Shown piece after piece: positions 17,880-27,330 of a stretch of DNA of 64,000 bases. Source of the stretch: CAZSDW01 sp964605705 (GTDB lineage Bacteria > Fidelibacterota > UBA2242). The stretch covers positions 62,001-126,000 of the forward strand of contig CAZSDW010000004.1 of the NCBI GenBank assembly GCA_964605705.1, given 5' to 3'. The notes under the pieces were generated by a model, which saw only the letters and a program-made list of their open reading frames with translations, searched no databases and had not been told where the DNA came from. A program made the position numbers and the translations under genes. How positions within the stretch are numbered: position 1 is the stretch's first letter; the number at the start of each line of letters is the position of its first letter.

Positions 17880-20060
17880 ATGGATGCGTATTGTAAGATA
17901 ACACAAAAAGTAACGAAGGTTGTCGGGATATTGTTACTTATCTCGATTATACCGACGACGGTGCTGGCACAATATGATGGTCCCTCTGAATATAAATGGA
18001 TTCGGGTCAGTCAGTTGCATAGCTGGTTTTCCAATTCAGGGAATGAAATCGAATATGGTCGGCGAACCCGCTCCCATTTGGAAGACCAGACTGATGGCAT
18101 GCGCTGGCAGGCACAATTTACCTTTCAGGATCACTGTGCCGCAAAAGCCATCTGGATTGGAACAAAAACCTATACCGATCCGATGACAAATGAAGCCTAT
18201 CCATACAAGGTCATCTGTAATGGGTCACGGTCAACTGATATGCTGCACGATTTCATCCCGGTGGAATTTCAGATGATTGGGAAATATTCCCATCCGGCAG
18301 TGACCGTCGATGACAATTCCGGATCCCAGAATGATATCGATGATATTGTTGATGATTATCAGGATATTCCATGTGACCGGCTTGTATATAATAAATTGAA
18401 TACCGCCCTTGGTATTACTATGACCCGCAAGGTGCGGGCATTCTCACAGCAATACAACGATAATTATTATATCTATGAGTATGTTTTTAAAAACACCGGC
18501 ATTATTGATGATGAAGGTACTACGGTCAGCCAGACACTGACGGATGTCATATTCGATTTTCAATATCGATATGCCTTTGGTTTTGAAGCATTTCGGAACA
18601 ACTGGGGGCTTCCATCCAATATCAGCTGGGGTAAAAATTGCGTCAATCATGTGATCGGACAGAATCCCAGTGTGCAACATCCGGAATTTCAGGATTTGGG
18701 TTTTCATATCAGAGCGTTATATGCCTGGTACGGACCCCATTCGGATGGCGATGGTACCTATGAGGAAAAATGGGGCGCTCCTCATCCAACTTCGGGAACG
18801 CTACTGGCAGCACCGGCAGATATCGGAGTTGTTGTCCTGCATGCTGATCATTCAGCTGGTGATAAATCCGATGATCCGGCGCAACCAAAGACGACACAAT
18901 ATTTAGGCTCGGATAATGATTCCGACCAATTCGATCCCTATAATACGGACGGTATGACCCAGATGTATGCGTTTATGTCGGCTGGTCATCCCGAAAAAAC
19001 CCATGCCGAAGATGTGGAAAATACGTTTGCAAATCAATATAAAGATGATCCCGGTGGCTATATGTCACAGCAGGGATTCGGTCCCTACGATCTGTCACCG
19101 GGCGACAGTATCCGGATTGTTCTGGCGGAAGCGGTTGCCGGATTGGATAGAGTCAAGAATATGGAGGTGGCTTCGAACTGGTTCAACAACCGGGCACCAT
19201 TCACCTATCCCGATCCTCTGCCGGTTTTACCCGATTGGATGACTCCGATTAATGCTGATCCGTCGGATCGTAATGAATATAAAAAAGCCTGGGTTTGGTC
19301 CGCGCAAGATTCGCTTTTTCAGACCTTTCGCCGGGCGATAGACTGCTATAACAGTAACTATGCTATCCCGCAGCCGCCCCCTCCACCAACGACCTTTGAT
19401 GTCAGATCAGGTGGCGACCGGATTACGCTTACCTGGAATAACAATGCAGAAACCGAAACGAATTTCGATGGTTATCGGATCTATCGGGCAGTTGGTCAGC
19501 CGGACACGCTTTATCAGTTGATTTTTGAATGCGATAAAAACAGTGTCGTTAACCTGTACGAAGATAAAACTGCCCGCCGTGGTTTTGATTATTATTATTA
19601 TATCGTGTCCAAGGATGACGGCTCTGCGAATACGGTTCAGCCGGGTGTACCGCTGGTCAGCAGTATGTTTTATACCATGACTAATGTACCGGCATATCTG
19701 CGCCGACCGGCGGAGCAGGACCTGTCGGAAATCAGGGTTGTGCCCAATCCTTTTCATCTGCGGGCAAGTGAAATTCAGTTTGGCAGTAACACTCCTGATC
19801 GAATTGCATTTTTTGGACTGCCACCCAAATGTGATATCAAAATCCTCACCGAACGTGGCGACCTGATCAAAACGATTAAGCATACCGATGGCAGTGGAGA
19901 TGAGTTGTGGGACTGCATCACCTCATCTCGTCAGATCGTGGTTAGCGGGCTCTATATTGCTTTTATTGAAGTGACGGAAGATTATATCGATGAAAACAGC
20001 GGTGAGCTGATTTTCAAAAAAGGTGAAAACACCTACCGCAAATTCATTGTGATTCGATAG
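17880..20060 (+). CDS. Secreted receptor-partner protein with FN3 domain and C-terminal sorting-like domain
   Basis: I cannot name a family for this 726-residue protein. It has a signal peptide (about 1-30, ending TVLAQ), a large N-terminal region of unknown fold (about 35-500), an FN3-like domain (about 505-590, ITLTWNNNAETETNFDGYRIYR) and a C-terminal beta domain with VVPNPF that resembles a divergent sorting or anchoring domain. It lies 34 bp behind a TonB-dependent receptor. The partial gene at 62671 is its paralogue: both share DNYxIxEYVFKNTGI and a late GFGPYxLxxGDSxRIVxAE block, and both directly follow a receptor. A role as substrate-binding partner in place of SusD is an inference. 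Confidence 0.75.
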   Translation: MDAYCKITQKVTKVVGILLLISIIPTTVLAQYDGPSEYKWIRVSQLHSWFSNSGNEIEYGRRTRSHLEDQTDGMRWQAQFTFQDHCAAKAIWIGTKTYTDPMTNEAYPYKVICNGSRSTDMLHDFIPVEFQMIGKYSHPAVTVDDNSGSQNDIDDIVDDYQDIPCDRLVYNKLNTALGITMTRKVRAFSQQYNDNYYIYEYVFKNTGIIDDEGTTVSQTLTDVIFDFQYRYAFGFEAFRNNWGLPSNISWGKNCVNHVIGQNPSVQHPEFQDLGFHIRALYAWYGPHSDGDGTYEEKWGAPHPTSGTLLAAPADIGVVVLHADHSAGDKSDDPAQPKTTQYLGSDNDSDQFDPYNTDGMTQMYAFMSAGHPEKTHAEDVENTFANQYKDDPGGYMSQQGFGPYDLSPGDSIRIVLAEAVAGLDRVKNMEVASNWFNNRAPFTYPDPLPVLPDWMTPINADPSDRNEYKKAWVWSAQDSLFQTFRRAIDCYNSNYAIPQPPPPPTTFDVRSGGDRITLTWNNNAETETNFDGYRIYRAVGQPDTLYQLIFECDKNSVVNLYEDKTARRGFDYYYYIVSKDDGSANTVQPGVPLVSSMFYTMTNVPAYLRRPAEQDLSEIRVVPNPFHLRASEIQFGSNTPDRIAFFGLPPKCDIKILTERGDLIKTIKHTDGSGDELWDCITSSRQIVVSGLYIAFIEVTEDYIDENSGELIFKKGENTYRKFIVIR

Positions 20061-20075
20061 ATAGGGAGAACAAAG

Positions 20076-20810
20076 ATGATGAAGAAAATTACCCATATAT
20101 TGATTGCAGGAATTTTCCTCTTTGCATTGCTCCGGATTCTGGGCTGCGAAAGCCTCCTGCCGGAAGATTATAAAGAAGATAATACAATCACAGTTCCCGA
20201 GCTGGATGAAATTGCCTGCGGGTATCTCAGCCGGGATCCCGCTGTGCTGGATACGATTATCGTCGGCACCGATACTACCACCGCTCTGCGCTATAAGGCG
20301 CTGGATGCCACCCGTCTGGACGGGATTCTGGTTTCAGGTGTGATCGCTGACAGTGACTCGGTCATCATTGATACTCAGTTTGATTCACTGGTGACGGTCA
20401 TGGATACCCTGATTTCGGATACTACTCTTCTGATCAGTTATCCCGGCGATGCCACTTGTTATCTGCTGTATGAGTATATCCCGCCGGCGGGACAGACCAG
20501 CGGGACCGTGCATTTCTACAGCAGTATAATCTTTAATGCCGAGAATCTGCACAGTTATATCAAAACCGAAATACTGACCCGCAAAGCGGCAGCGATTACC
20601 ACAACCTCAATTTCTCAGATGGATCTGGAAACTATCGCCGGTTGTTCGGAATTTGTTGAGATTGCTGGCACGGGTGAGCAGTATGTCGTTCCGAAAATCA
20701 GGGGCAGGAACAGTTTTATTCTGCAGCAGGGTGCGTACCTGGTTCGGTTTACACCAACAGAGACCAGTGGTTTGGAAACACTGGTCGTCACGGTGATCGA
20801 GGAGCAATAA
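20076..20810 (+). CDS. Putative lipoprotein of the receptor operon, unknown function
   Basis: The 244-residue product starts at ATG 20076 behind GGGAG and has a lipoprotein signal with lipobox RILGC (Cys24). The rest is a Thr/Asp/Ile-rich beta protein without a motif I recognise. It lies 15 bp after the FN3-type partner gene and 28 bp before the PorV-like barrel, so it is part of the LacI-controlled operon. A surface or periplasmic accessory role in glycan capture is possible, but nothing in the sequence shows it. Confidence 0.7.
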   Translation: MMKKITHILIAGIFLFALLRILGCESLLPEDYKEDNTITVPELDEIACGYLSRDPAVLDTIIVGTDTTTALRYKALDATRLDGILVSGVIADSDSVIIDTQFDSLVTVMDTLISDTTLLISYPGDATCYLLYEYIPPAGQTSGTVHFYSSIIFNAENLHSYIKTEILTRKAAAITTTSISQMDLETIAGCSEFVEIAGTGEQYVVPKIRGRNSFILQQGAYLVRFTPTETSGLETLVVTVIEEQ

Positions 20811-20838
20811 TGGAGACAAAGATTAGGAGATATACATT

Positions 20839-21828
20839 ATGAATAAGTACATACGATTATTCATTATCTGGCTGGTGCTGATGGGATCATTGTTCCCGGC
20901 GAATGTGAAGTGGGCACAAACCGGGTTCCAGTTTCTGAGTGTTACATCGGACGCCAGGGCAGCAGCAACCGGAGAAGCCATGACTGCCGTCGAAGCCAAT
21001 TCAAGCTCTCTCTTTTTTAATCCGGCGGGGATGGCGAGAATGGATGATATGGTTGATGTCACATTCTCTTTAAATACCTGGATTGCGGATATCAGATATA
21101 ACGCACTCAGTATGGCGATTAATCCGTTTGGGGGTCGATATGGTGTTTTGGGATTGAGCCTGGTGTCGGTGGATTATGGCAATGTCCAAGGCACTCTGGT
21201 CTGGGGTAATGACAAGGGCTATATTGACACCGAAGTGATGAATCCAAGCGCCTTTGCGCTGGGCGTCGGTTATTCTAAGGCACTTTCGGACAGGTTCAGT
21301 GTTGGCGGACAGGTCAAATCCACTTATCAGTATCTGGGCAGAAGTGTTGTTCCCTTAACTCTGGACGGTGAAATGGCATTAAAGAAGAATATCGCCGGCA
21401 CCTGGGCGGTGGATTTTGGGACGCTCTACAAGACCGGATTTAAAGATATTGCTTTTGGGATGGCAGTTCGCAACTACTCAGATGAAATTCAGTTTGAACA
21501 GGAGAGTTTCCAGTTACCCCTGACCTTTGCGATTGGAATCTCCATGGATCTGATGGAACTGCTGACAAACCGTCCGCCGGGGCAATCGCTGCGATTTTCC
21601 CTGGACGCCGTTCATCCTCGTTCCCATCCTGAGCAGCTGAAGTTTGGTTTGAATTATGAAATGTGGGATGCCATCTATATCCGAACTGGATATATCCTGA
21701 ATAATTCACTGGATAATGTTTCATTTGGTATTGGTATAGCGCAGTTTGGATGGAAGGTCGATTATGCCTATTCCCCTTTTGAATTGTTTGGTAATGTTCA
21801 ACGTATTACTATCCGGTTTTCATTATAA
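20839..21828 (+). CDS. PorV/PorQ-family outer-membrane protein
   Basis: This 329-residue barrel has a signal peptide (about 1-27) and the hallmark PorV/PorQ start: SVTSDARAAATGEAMTAVEANSSSLFFNPAGMARM. Regular amphipathic strands continue to a C-terminal FSL. PorV carries T9SS cargo from the translocon to the attachment complex, and PorQ-like relatives have related roles. Here the gene sits inside a receptor operon rather than in a secretion cluster. It may therefore serve an operon-encoded cargo, or be a paralogue adapted to transport. Family assignment is good, exact function open. Confidence 0.82.
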   Translation: MNKYIRLFIIWLVLMGSLFPANVKWAQTGFQFLSVTSDARAAATGEAMTAVEANSSSLFFNPAGMARMDDMVDVTFSLNTWIADIRYNALSMAINPFGGRYGVLGLSLVSVDYGNVQGTLVWGNDKGYIDTEVMNPSAFALGVGYSKALSDRFSVGGQVKSTYQYLGRSVVPLTLDGEMALKKNIAGTWAVDFGTLYKTGFKDIAFGMAVRNYSDEIQFEQESFQLPLTFAIGISMDLMELLTNRPPGQSLRFSLDAVHPRSHPEQLKFGLNYEMWDAIYIRTGYILNNSLDNVSFGIGIAQFGWKVDYAYSPFELFGNVQRITIRFSL

Positions 21829-21846
21829 GTCAGGAGGAGACCAGTT

Positions 21847-23079
21847 ATGAAATACAATAGACAACAGTTGATCGTATCAATTTTGCTTGGCATCACTTTG
21901 ATGTTGCTAATCAATTGTGAATATGAGGGACCCGATCCGATTCTGAAACCGGTTCCTACCGATCGTGATGATCCGGTGATCACTGAAATAGTCCCGGCTG
22001 ATGTCGCTTTACCCGGTGTGCTTGAGATTAAAATTGTCGGTGAAAATTTTTATCCGGCGCTGGATACCAATGTCGTTTATATTAACGGACAGATCGCGCA
22101 CCAGAAGAGAGCAACAGCTGATACCATTACTATTTACAGACCTACAATAACCGGCAGTGGCTTGCGCTTCGCCGTTAATGTGCCGGGAGCGTGGGTGATC
22201 GCGGAAAAAGATGGATATGAGATTACCGAGGTGACAAGTGAATATGGTCGATACGTTGATACTGAGACAATTTTGACATTTTGCCTGGACGCCGATCAGA
22301 ATATCTACGGTCTCGAGCAATTTTCATATTCAATTATTAAAACGACGCCTGATGGTATAAGGAGCACTTATTTTGTGACCGATGTTAAGAACGTCAAGGA
22401 TGCTATAAAAAAAGCCACAACCTTACGAATAACACCGGACAAAGAAATAATGATGGCTCATTCAAAAAACAGCAAGTTGTATATTATTCACCACATTACC
22501 GCGGACAGCATGGCGGCAGATGAATATACGACAATGCCCGCTAAAACCCCGTATATTGATTATGATGTTAATGGCAATATGTTTGCCGGGGGTGAGGGAT
22601 TGTACGTTGTAAATCCGGACACGGTTATTACTACTCTGTCCGGCTATGATGGTTTTAACATTATCGCTTTGCGGGTCGCCGGTGATACGCTTTATGTTGC
22701 CGGAACCGCTGCGGATGGTACGACGGTTGGAATCTGGAAAAATAAAATATTATCATCCGATGGTCAGCTTGGCGCAAATATCCCGGTAGTTGCTAATTGG
22801 GCTAATACCGGTGAGTATGCCGGTTCTGCACTTAACGGTATTATTGTGTCGGAAAACGGGGATGTATATGTGGGAACGGATCATGTGAATCCCATTCTGA
22901 TTATTCATTCCAACGGTGACATGGAACCACTTTATACTGATATCCTGTCGCCAACGGCTAACGAGATTATCTGGGGCAGCGGAACCTATCTGTATATTCG
23001 TAATTCCACTGCTAAAAGAGTCTATAAAGTTGCCGTCGGGCTGGCGAGTGCTCCGGCTTATTTTCTGGATCTGGATTAA
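21847..23079 (+). CDS. Lipoprotein with IPT/TIG domain and propeller-like repeats
   Basis: The 410-residue protein has a lipoprotein signal (lipobox LLINC, Cys24). An IPT/TIG immunoglobulin-like domain spans about 42-125 (PVITEIVPADVALPGVLEIKIVGENF). The remaining 280 residues look like a six-bladed NHL/SMP-type propeller, with short repeats such as LDADQNIYGL, YDVNGNMFAGGEGLYVV and VSENGDVYVGTDH. The layout resembles surface IPT-propeller lipoproteins found in Bacteroidetes glycan loci. It is the last gene of the LacI-controlled operon, 18 bp after the PorV-like gene. A role in surface glycan binding is inferred. Confidence 0.78.
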   Translation: MKYNRQQLIVSILLGITLMLLINCEYEGPDPILKPVPTDRDDPVITEIVPADVALPGVLEIKIVGENFYPALDTNVVYINGQIAHQKRATADTITIYRPTITGSGLRFAVNVPGAWVIAEKDGYEITEVTSEYGRYVDTETILTFCLDADQNIYGLEQFSYSIIKTTPDGIRSTYFVTDVKNVKDAIKKATTLRITPDKEIMMAHSKNSKLYIIHHITADSMAADEYTTMPAKTPYIDYDVNGNMFAGGEGLYVVNPDTVITTLSGYDGFNIIALRVAGDTLYVAGTAADGTTVGIWKNKILSSDGQLGANIPVVANWANTGEYAGSALNGIIVSENGDVYVGTDHVNPILIIHSNGDMEPLYTDILSPTANEIIWGSGTYLYIRNSTAKRVYKVAVGLASAPAYFLDLD

Positions 23080-23144
23080 AAGCGGTAGTCTGTCGGAAAA
23101 TTCTAAAAACTGCTCACGGTCCCTGATAAAATATTTCAATCGGA

Positions 23145-23160
23145 TAATATCCTGATATTA
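23145..23160. repeat. Perfect palindrome TAATATC-CT-GATATTA
   Basis: Two 7-base arms flank a two-base centre with no mismatch. It lies between the end of the receptor operon and the first SGNH-TPR gene, about 100 bp upstream of that start. Its left part (GATAATATCCT) recurs upstream of the second SGNH-TPR gene. It could be a regulator site. Confidence 0.35.
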
Positions 23161-23188
23161 GCATAATTCTGCAATCCCAGGCTTGCCA

Positions 23189-23228
23189 AATACAGATACA
23201 AGCTTAGCTTTAGACTTGTGTCAGTATT
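23189..23228 (+). terminator. Long hairpin at the end of the receptor operon (possible terminator or processing signal)
   Basis: Arms AATACAGATACAAG and CTTGTGTCAGTATT surround a 12-base loop. Twelve of fourteen positions pair, and one of the other two can form a U-G pair. No T run follows, so a classical intrinsic terminator is doubtful. A transcript-end stabiliser or a regulator site is equally possible. Confidence 0.35.
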
Positions 23229-23260
23229 TGCGGGAAATTGTCAAAAAATAGCAGATAAGA

Positions 23261-25216
23261 ATGACCGCTAAAAAGAAATCAATGCCAAAAACGGATGATA
23301 AAAAAAGTCTCCGGACTCCGGATATTGAAACCGTTGCTGAAAAACCACAGGTGAGTCAAGAAAAGCGGCGTGTTTTTGTGGCTATTATGGTTTTGCTGCC
23401 CTTTCTGCTGCTGCTGCTTTTTGAAGCCCTGCTCGATCTGTTTAATTATGGCGGGAATACTGATTTGTTTATCCAGGCACCGGCAGAAGTATCCCAATAC
23501 AGGATGATCAATCGCAATGTTGGCAGGCGATATTTCTTTATGCAGTCCACGCTGCCGACGCCCCAAAAAGATCTGGTGCTGAAAAAAAAGCCGGCAAACG
23601 GGTATCGTATTTTTGTGATGGGCGGATCGACAACGGCAGGATTTCCATTCGGGAACAATGTTATGTTCTCGAGGATTTTGCATTTTCGGCTGGCGGATGC
23701 GTTTCCTGATAGAACCATCGAGGTTATCAATGTGGGAATGTCGGCGATTAATAGCTACACAGTCCTGGATTTTATGGATGAAGTGCTGGCGAACGACGCG
23801 GATGCGATTTTGATTTATGCCGGACATAACGAGTTCTATGGTGCCATGGGCGTCGCATCCATGGAGTCGCTTGGCAGGAATCGGGGAGTGGTCAAAGCCT
23901 ATCTGAAGATGGAACGATTTCGGACTTTTCTTCTGGTCCGTGATGTCGTCGGGCGATTGCGCCGAATGTCGGGAAAGACCAAAACCGGAAACCGGCAGGA
24001 TTTGGAAACCGCTACTTTGATGGAGCGTATCGTTTCCGATACAGTGATTCCCTATAAAAGCCGAATATATGAATTGGGCAAGCAGCAATTTGAAGCTAAT
24101 CTGCGTGAAATTATTGAAAAGGCGCAAAAGGCGGGCGTGTCTGTCATAACCAGTGAACTTATCAGTAATATTAAAGACGTGAAGCCCTTTGAGTCGGTTC
24201 AACTTGATCAACTGCCGGCTGCTTCAACGGTTTTTGAGTATGCCGAGGACCTTCAAAAACAGGAAAAATATGATGATGCCAGGGCAGCTTATTATCGGGC
24301 AAAAGACCTGGATGCGGTACGCTTTCGAGCCGCGGAAGAATTTAATGAAATCATTCACAATGTTTCCGATAAACTGCATGTGCCGGTGGTACCGATGAAA
24401 CGCTGTTTCGAAGTAAATTCGCCCAATGGCTTGATTGGCGACAATCTGACAGTGGACCATCTGCATCCGAACATTCAGGGCTATTTTATCATGGCGGATG
24501 CCTTTTTCGATTGTATGCGTGAGCACCATTTTATTGCCGACAGTTGGAATGCCGACCTGATCAAATCCAGTGAAGATTATTGTCGAAATTGGGGTATTAC
24601 CCGTCTGGATACGCTGGCGGCGGAGATCAGTATCCGCTATCTGAAAGGCAGCTGGCCGTTCCAGCCGAAATCGGCACGGAACTGCACGCTGGACAACTAT
24701 CATCCCAGCTCGATAGAGGAATCCATCGCCTATGAAATTTTGACCAGGGAAGATGTGTCACTGGAAATTGGTCATGTGAATTTGGCAAGCTATTATATCG
24801 ACCGGAAAGATTATGAATCTGCTTATCATGAGTATAAAGCCCTGATCTATATAGTTCCTTATGAAGCCATTTTTTATGAAAAGGCTGCCGAATTGCTGAT
24901 GAAACTGGACCGATATGACGAAGCCCTGGCGACTCTTCTGGAATCACTGAAGTTTGATGATAATTTTTATGCGAATAAATGGTGTGGGCAAATATATTTG
25001 AAAAACGGTGATCCAAACCGGGCGATCGCTTATCTGGAAAAAGCCGTGAAACAGCAGCAATTCGATGTCCAGCTGCTGTTCAATTTATCCCGGGTTTATT
25101 TAGACCTGAACAATCGACCGATGGCGCGGAAATATTATGAAAAATTAAAACGGATCGACCGAAATTCCGACTATACTAAATATCTGAAAAGGAGTCTTGA
25201 AGCGCCTGCCGATTAA
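23261..25216 (+). CDS. Membrane-anchored SGNH/GDSL hydrolase with C-terminal TPR repeats (copy 1)
   Basis: The 651-residue protein has a short cytoplasmic leader, one membrane helix (about 37-58), an SGNH hydrolase domain (about 105-430) and TPR-like helices (about 490-645). Catalytic blocks are clear: Ser123 in GGSTTAG, the block III Asn in GHNEFYG, and Asp399/His402 in DHLHPN. SGNH enzymes with this topology commonly remove or move acyl groups on envelope polymers. The domain would face the periplasm. The paralogue at 32884 shares long identical runs. The next two genes (DUF6057-like and haem-motif propeller) recur with the paralogue, suggesting a functional set. Confidence 0.85.
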   Translation: MTAKKKSMPKTDDKKSLRTPDIETVAEKPQVSQEKRRVFVAIMVLLPFLLLLLFEALLDLFNYGGNTDLFIQAPAEVSQYRMINRNVGRRYFFMQSTLPTPQKDLVLKKKPANGYRIFVMGGSTTAGFPFGNNVMFSRILHFRLADAFPDRTIEVINVGMSAINSYTVLDFMDEVLANDADAILIYAGHNEFYGAMGVASMESLGRNRGVVKAYLKMERFRTFLLVRDVVGRLRRMSGKTKTGNRQDLETATLMERIVSDTVIPYKSRIYELGKQQFEANLREIIEKAQKAGVSVITSELISNIKDVKPFESVQLDQLPAASTVFEYAEDLQKQEKYDDARAAYYRAKDLDAVRFRAAEEFNEIIHNVSDKLHVPVVPMKRCFEVNSPNGLIGDNLTVDHLHPNIQGYFIMADAFFDCMREHHFIADSWNADLIKSSEDYCRNWGITRLDTLAAEISIRYLKGSWPFQPKSARNCTLDNYHPSSIEESIAYEILTREDVSLEIGHVNLASYYIDRKDYESAYHEYKALIYIVPYEAIFYEKAAELLMKLDRYDEALATLLESLKFDDNFYANKWCGQIYLKNGDPNRAIAYLEKAVKQQQFDVQLLFNLSRVYLDLNNRPMARKYYEKLKRIDRNSDYTKYLKRSLEAPAD

Positions 25217-25449
25217 ACGGCACAATTGAAATATTTTTTCTTTATCAAGACTATTATTTGAAAGTCTAAATTTTTGCAAATAGGCAGAATAAATATTATA
25301 TTGCAGCAGTTAAAAATTATTGTCAGTGTTAATAGATACAATCCCACCAATCGTTCGCGAATTTCTGCCATCTGTACTGATGGAAGCCGGTGTTTGGGCA
25401 AAGTAAATTTTTCAGAGAGAAGGATGGAAAATATTAAATAGATAGTGTG
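25217..25449 (+). other. AT-rich intergenic region upstream of the DUF6057-like gene
   Basis: About 230 bases without a plausible gene. The region is AT-rich and probably contains a promoter for the downstream pair, but I see no near-consensus boxes. A reverse frame covering part of it has no ribosome site or recognisable product. Confidence 0.3.
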
Positions 25450-27330
25450 ATGATGGCTAAAAACAAACCAACAATCCAATCTCTTGACCGGCTGAAGGGC
25501 TGGCGTGATCTGCTGATTCTGCTCCTGTTTTTTCTCTATATCTGGCTGAGAATTAATCCGAGACTGTATTATCAGCAACAGGAACCTGTTTTTTATTTAT
25601 CATGGAATTTTTTCCGGGATTTTTTTACTTATCCCGGCGGGCTGACCGATTACCTGTCCGCATTTTTATCACAGTTCTTCTATTTTTCATGGGCGGGAGC
25701 GCTGGTGATTACTTTGGTCGCTGGATTCGTGTCTTTATCGACAATCCGGATGATTCAGGCAATAGTTAATGAACATCAAAAATCCCTGAAGGAACGGCTC
25801 AATATTTTACATCTGTTACCGGTAATTTTGCTGATTGGGATTCACAACAATTATGAGCATACTCTGAATCTCAGTCTAGGGTATTTGCTGGCACTGGCAG
25901 CCGCATCGGTCTATATGAATTTTAAACCGAAAAAGACTGTAACCCGGGTGATTTTATTTATCGGATCGGCGATGGTTCTCTATTATATCATTGGCGGACC
26001 ATTTCTTTTGTTTGCAGGATTATGTCTCTTGTATGAATTGCTGGTACGTGGTGATTTCATCAGTTCCGTGGCGATCATTATTGTGGCAGGTCTTATCCCT
26101 TATCTGGCATCGACGATTTTCTTCATGGTGACTGTCAAGCAAGCCTATACATACCTGCTACCCTTTGACCTGGTCTATAAGCCTGTAGCAATGCCCTATG
26201 TTTTATACTTGTATCATCCTCTGCTACTGCTTGGTCTTGGTCTTCGATTACGGTTTTTCCCCGATGGAACGGTAAGTCTGATATCCGGGATACCGCTTTT
26301 TAAAAAAGCAATCCAGAGGATCTACAGTGGTATATATCGACTGACGGTTGATACTGTGGTAATTATAGGCTTGGGAACACTGGTATCCGTCGTAAGTTTT
26401 AATGAATTGTTTTTTAGCTATTTAAAGATTAATTATTTTGCCGAAACCGGTCAATGGGGTGCATTGCTGAAAACTGCCCGAAAGTACGGGGTTCAGAACG
26501 AAACCACAGCCTGTATGGTAAACCGGGCATTGTTTCATCAGGGGAAGCTGTTAAATGAGATGTTTTCATTTCCTCAGTATTATGGTGTCGGTGGTCTGTT
26601 CATGTCCCGGGAATATCGAAATGCGTTCCCAATAATCCGAAGTGATATCTTTTTTGAAATGGGACACCTGAATGAAGCCGATCATTGGGTACGGGAGGCA
26701 ATTACACTAAATGGAGAAAATCCCAGAAATCTCAAGCGGCTGGCGGAAATTACCCTGCTCAAGGGAGAGAAGGAAGCCTGTCGCAAGTGTTTGCGAATTC
26801 TGGACAAATCGCTGTTGTTTCGGGGCTGGACTGACCGATACTATCAATATCTTGAGAATGATTCGCTGATTGCCGGGGATTCCCGCTTGTCCAAAATCAG
26901 ATCAATGATGCCCAATGCAGATTTTATTGTCATGATTAACATGTCCGATTATGATCTGGAGCAAATCCTGATCCAGAATCCGGATAATCAGATGGCATTT
27001 GAATATCTGCTGGCAAGCTACCTGCTGCAGGGCGATATTCATAGATTGATGGAATCTTTCAGGAAATTTTCGCGTTATAAAGCCGATGAAATCCCGCGAT
27101 ATTTTGATGAAGCTATGCTGATCTACATGACGGAAACCAAAGAAGAGACCGCCCCGATTCCGGGTAACTTTTTGGCTATTCAGAAAACTATCAAAGAATT
27201 TAATAAAGTTAAAAAAATCCTCGTCGATTATAAGGGAGATAAATGGCGGGCGCAACAGCGTTTAAAACAGGAATTCGGGGATACATACTGGTACTATGCA
27301 CTATATAATTTGAGGCCTTCAAATGAGTAG
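25450..27330 (+). CDS. DUF6057-like polytopic membrane protein with C-terminal TPR-like domain (copy 1)
   Basis: This 626-residue protein has about eight to ten membrane helices in its first 320 residues, then a soluble helical-repeat domain (about 340-600) with TPR-like units. I recognise it as the DUF6057 type found in Bacteroidetes, whose function is unknown. Marks shared with the copy at 39941 include FFRDFFTYPGG, VNRALFHQGKLLNEMF, RNLKRLAEITLLKGE and the terminal TYWYYALYNL. Start codons GTG 25447, ATG 25450 and ATG 25453 are contiguous; I use 25450. The stop overlaps the next gene by 8 bases, suggesting coupled translation with the haem-motif propeller protein. Confidence 0.78.
   Translation: MMAKNKPTIQSLDRLKGWRDLLILLLFFLYIWLRINPRLYYQQQEPVFYLSWNFFRDFFTYPGGLTDYLSAFLSQFFYFSWAGALVITLVAGFVSLSTIRMIQAIVNEHQKSLKERLNILHLLPVILLIGIHNNYEHTLNLSLGYLLALAAASVYMNFKPKKTVTRVILFIGSAMVLYYIIGGPFLLFAGLCLLYELLVRGDFISSVAIIIVAGLIPYLASTIFFMVTVKQAYTYLLPFDLVYKPVAMPYVLYLYHPLLLLGLGLRLRFFPDGTVSLISGIPLFKKAIQRIYSGIYRLTVDTVVIIGLGTLVSVVSFNELFFSYLKINYFAETGQWGALLKTARKYGVQNETTACMVNRALFHQGKLLNEMFSFPQYYGVGGLFMSREYRNAFPIIRSDIFFEMGHLNEADHWVREAITLNGENPRNLKRLAEITLLKGEKEACRKCLRILDKSLLFRGWTDRYYQYLENDSLIAGDSRLSKIRSMMPNADFIVMINMSDYDLEQILIQNPDNQMAFEYLLASYLLQGDIHRLMESFRKFSRYKADEIPRYFDEAMLIYMTETKEETAPIPGNFLAIQKTIKEFNKVKKILVDYKGDKWRAQQRLKQEFGDTYWYYALYNLRPSNE

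Noticed and set aside
14660..23079. A SusD homologue in the receptor operon
   Set aside because: None of the genes behind the receptor shows the SusD TPR-like helical composition; they are beta-rich or barrel proteins.
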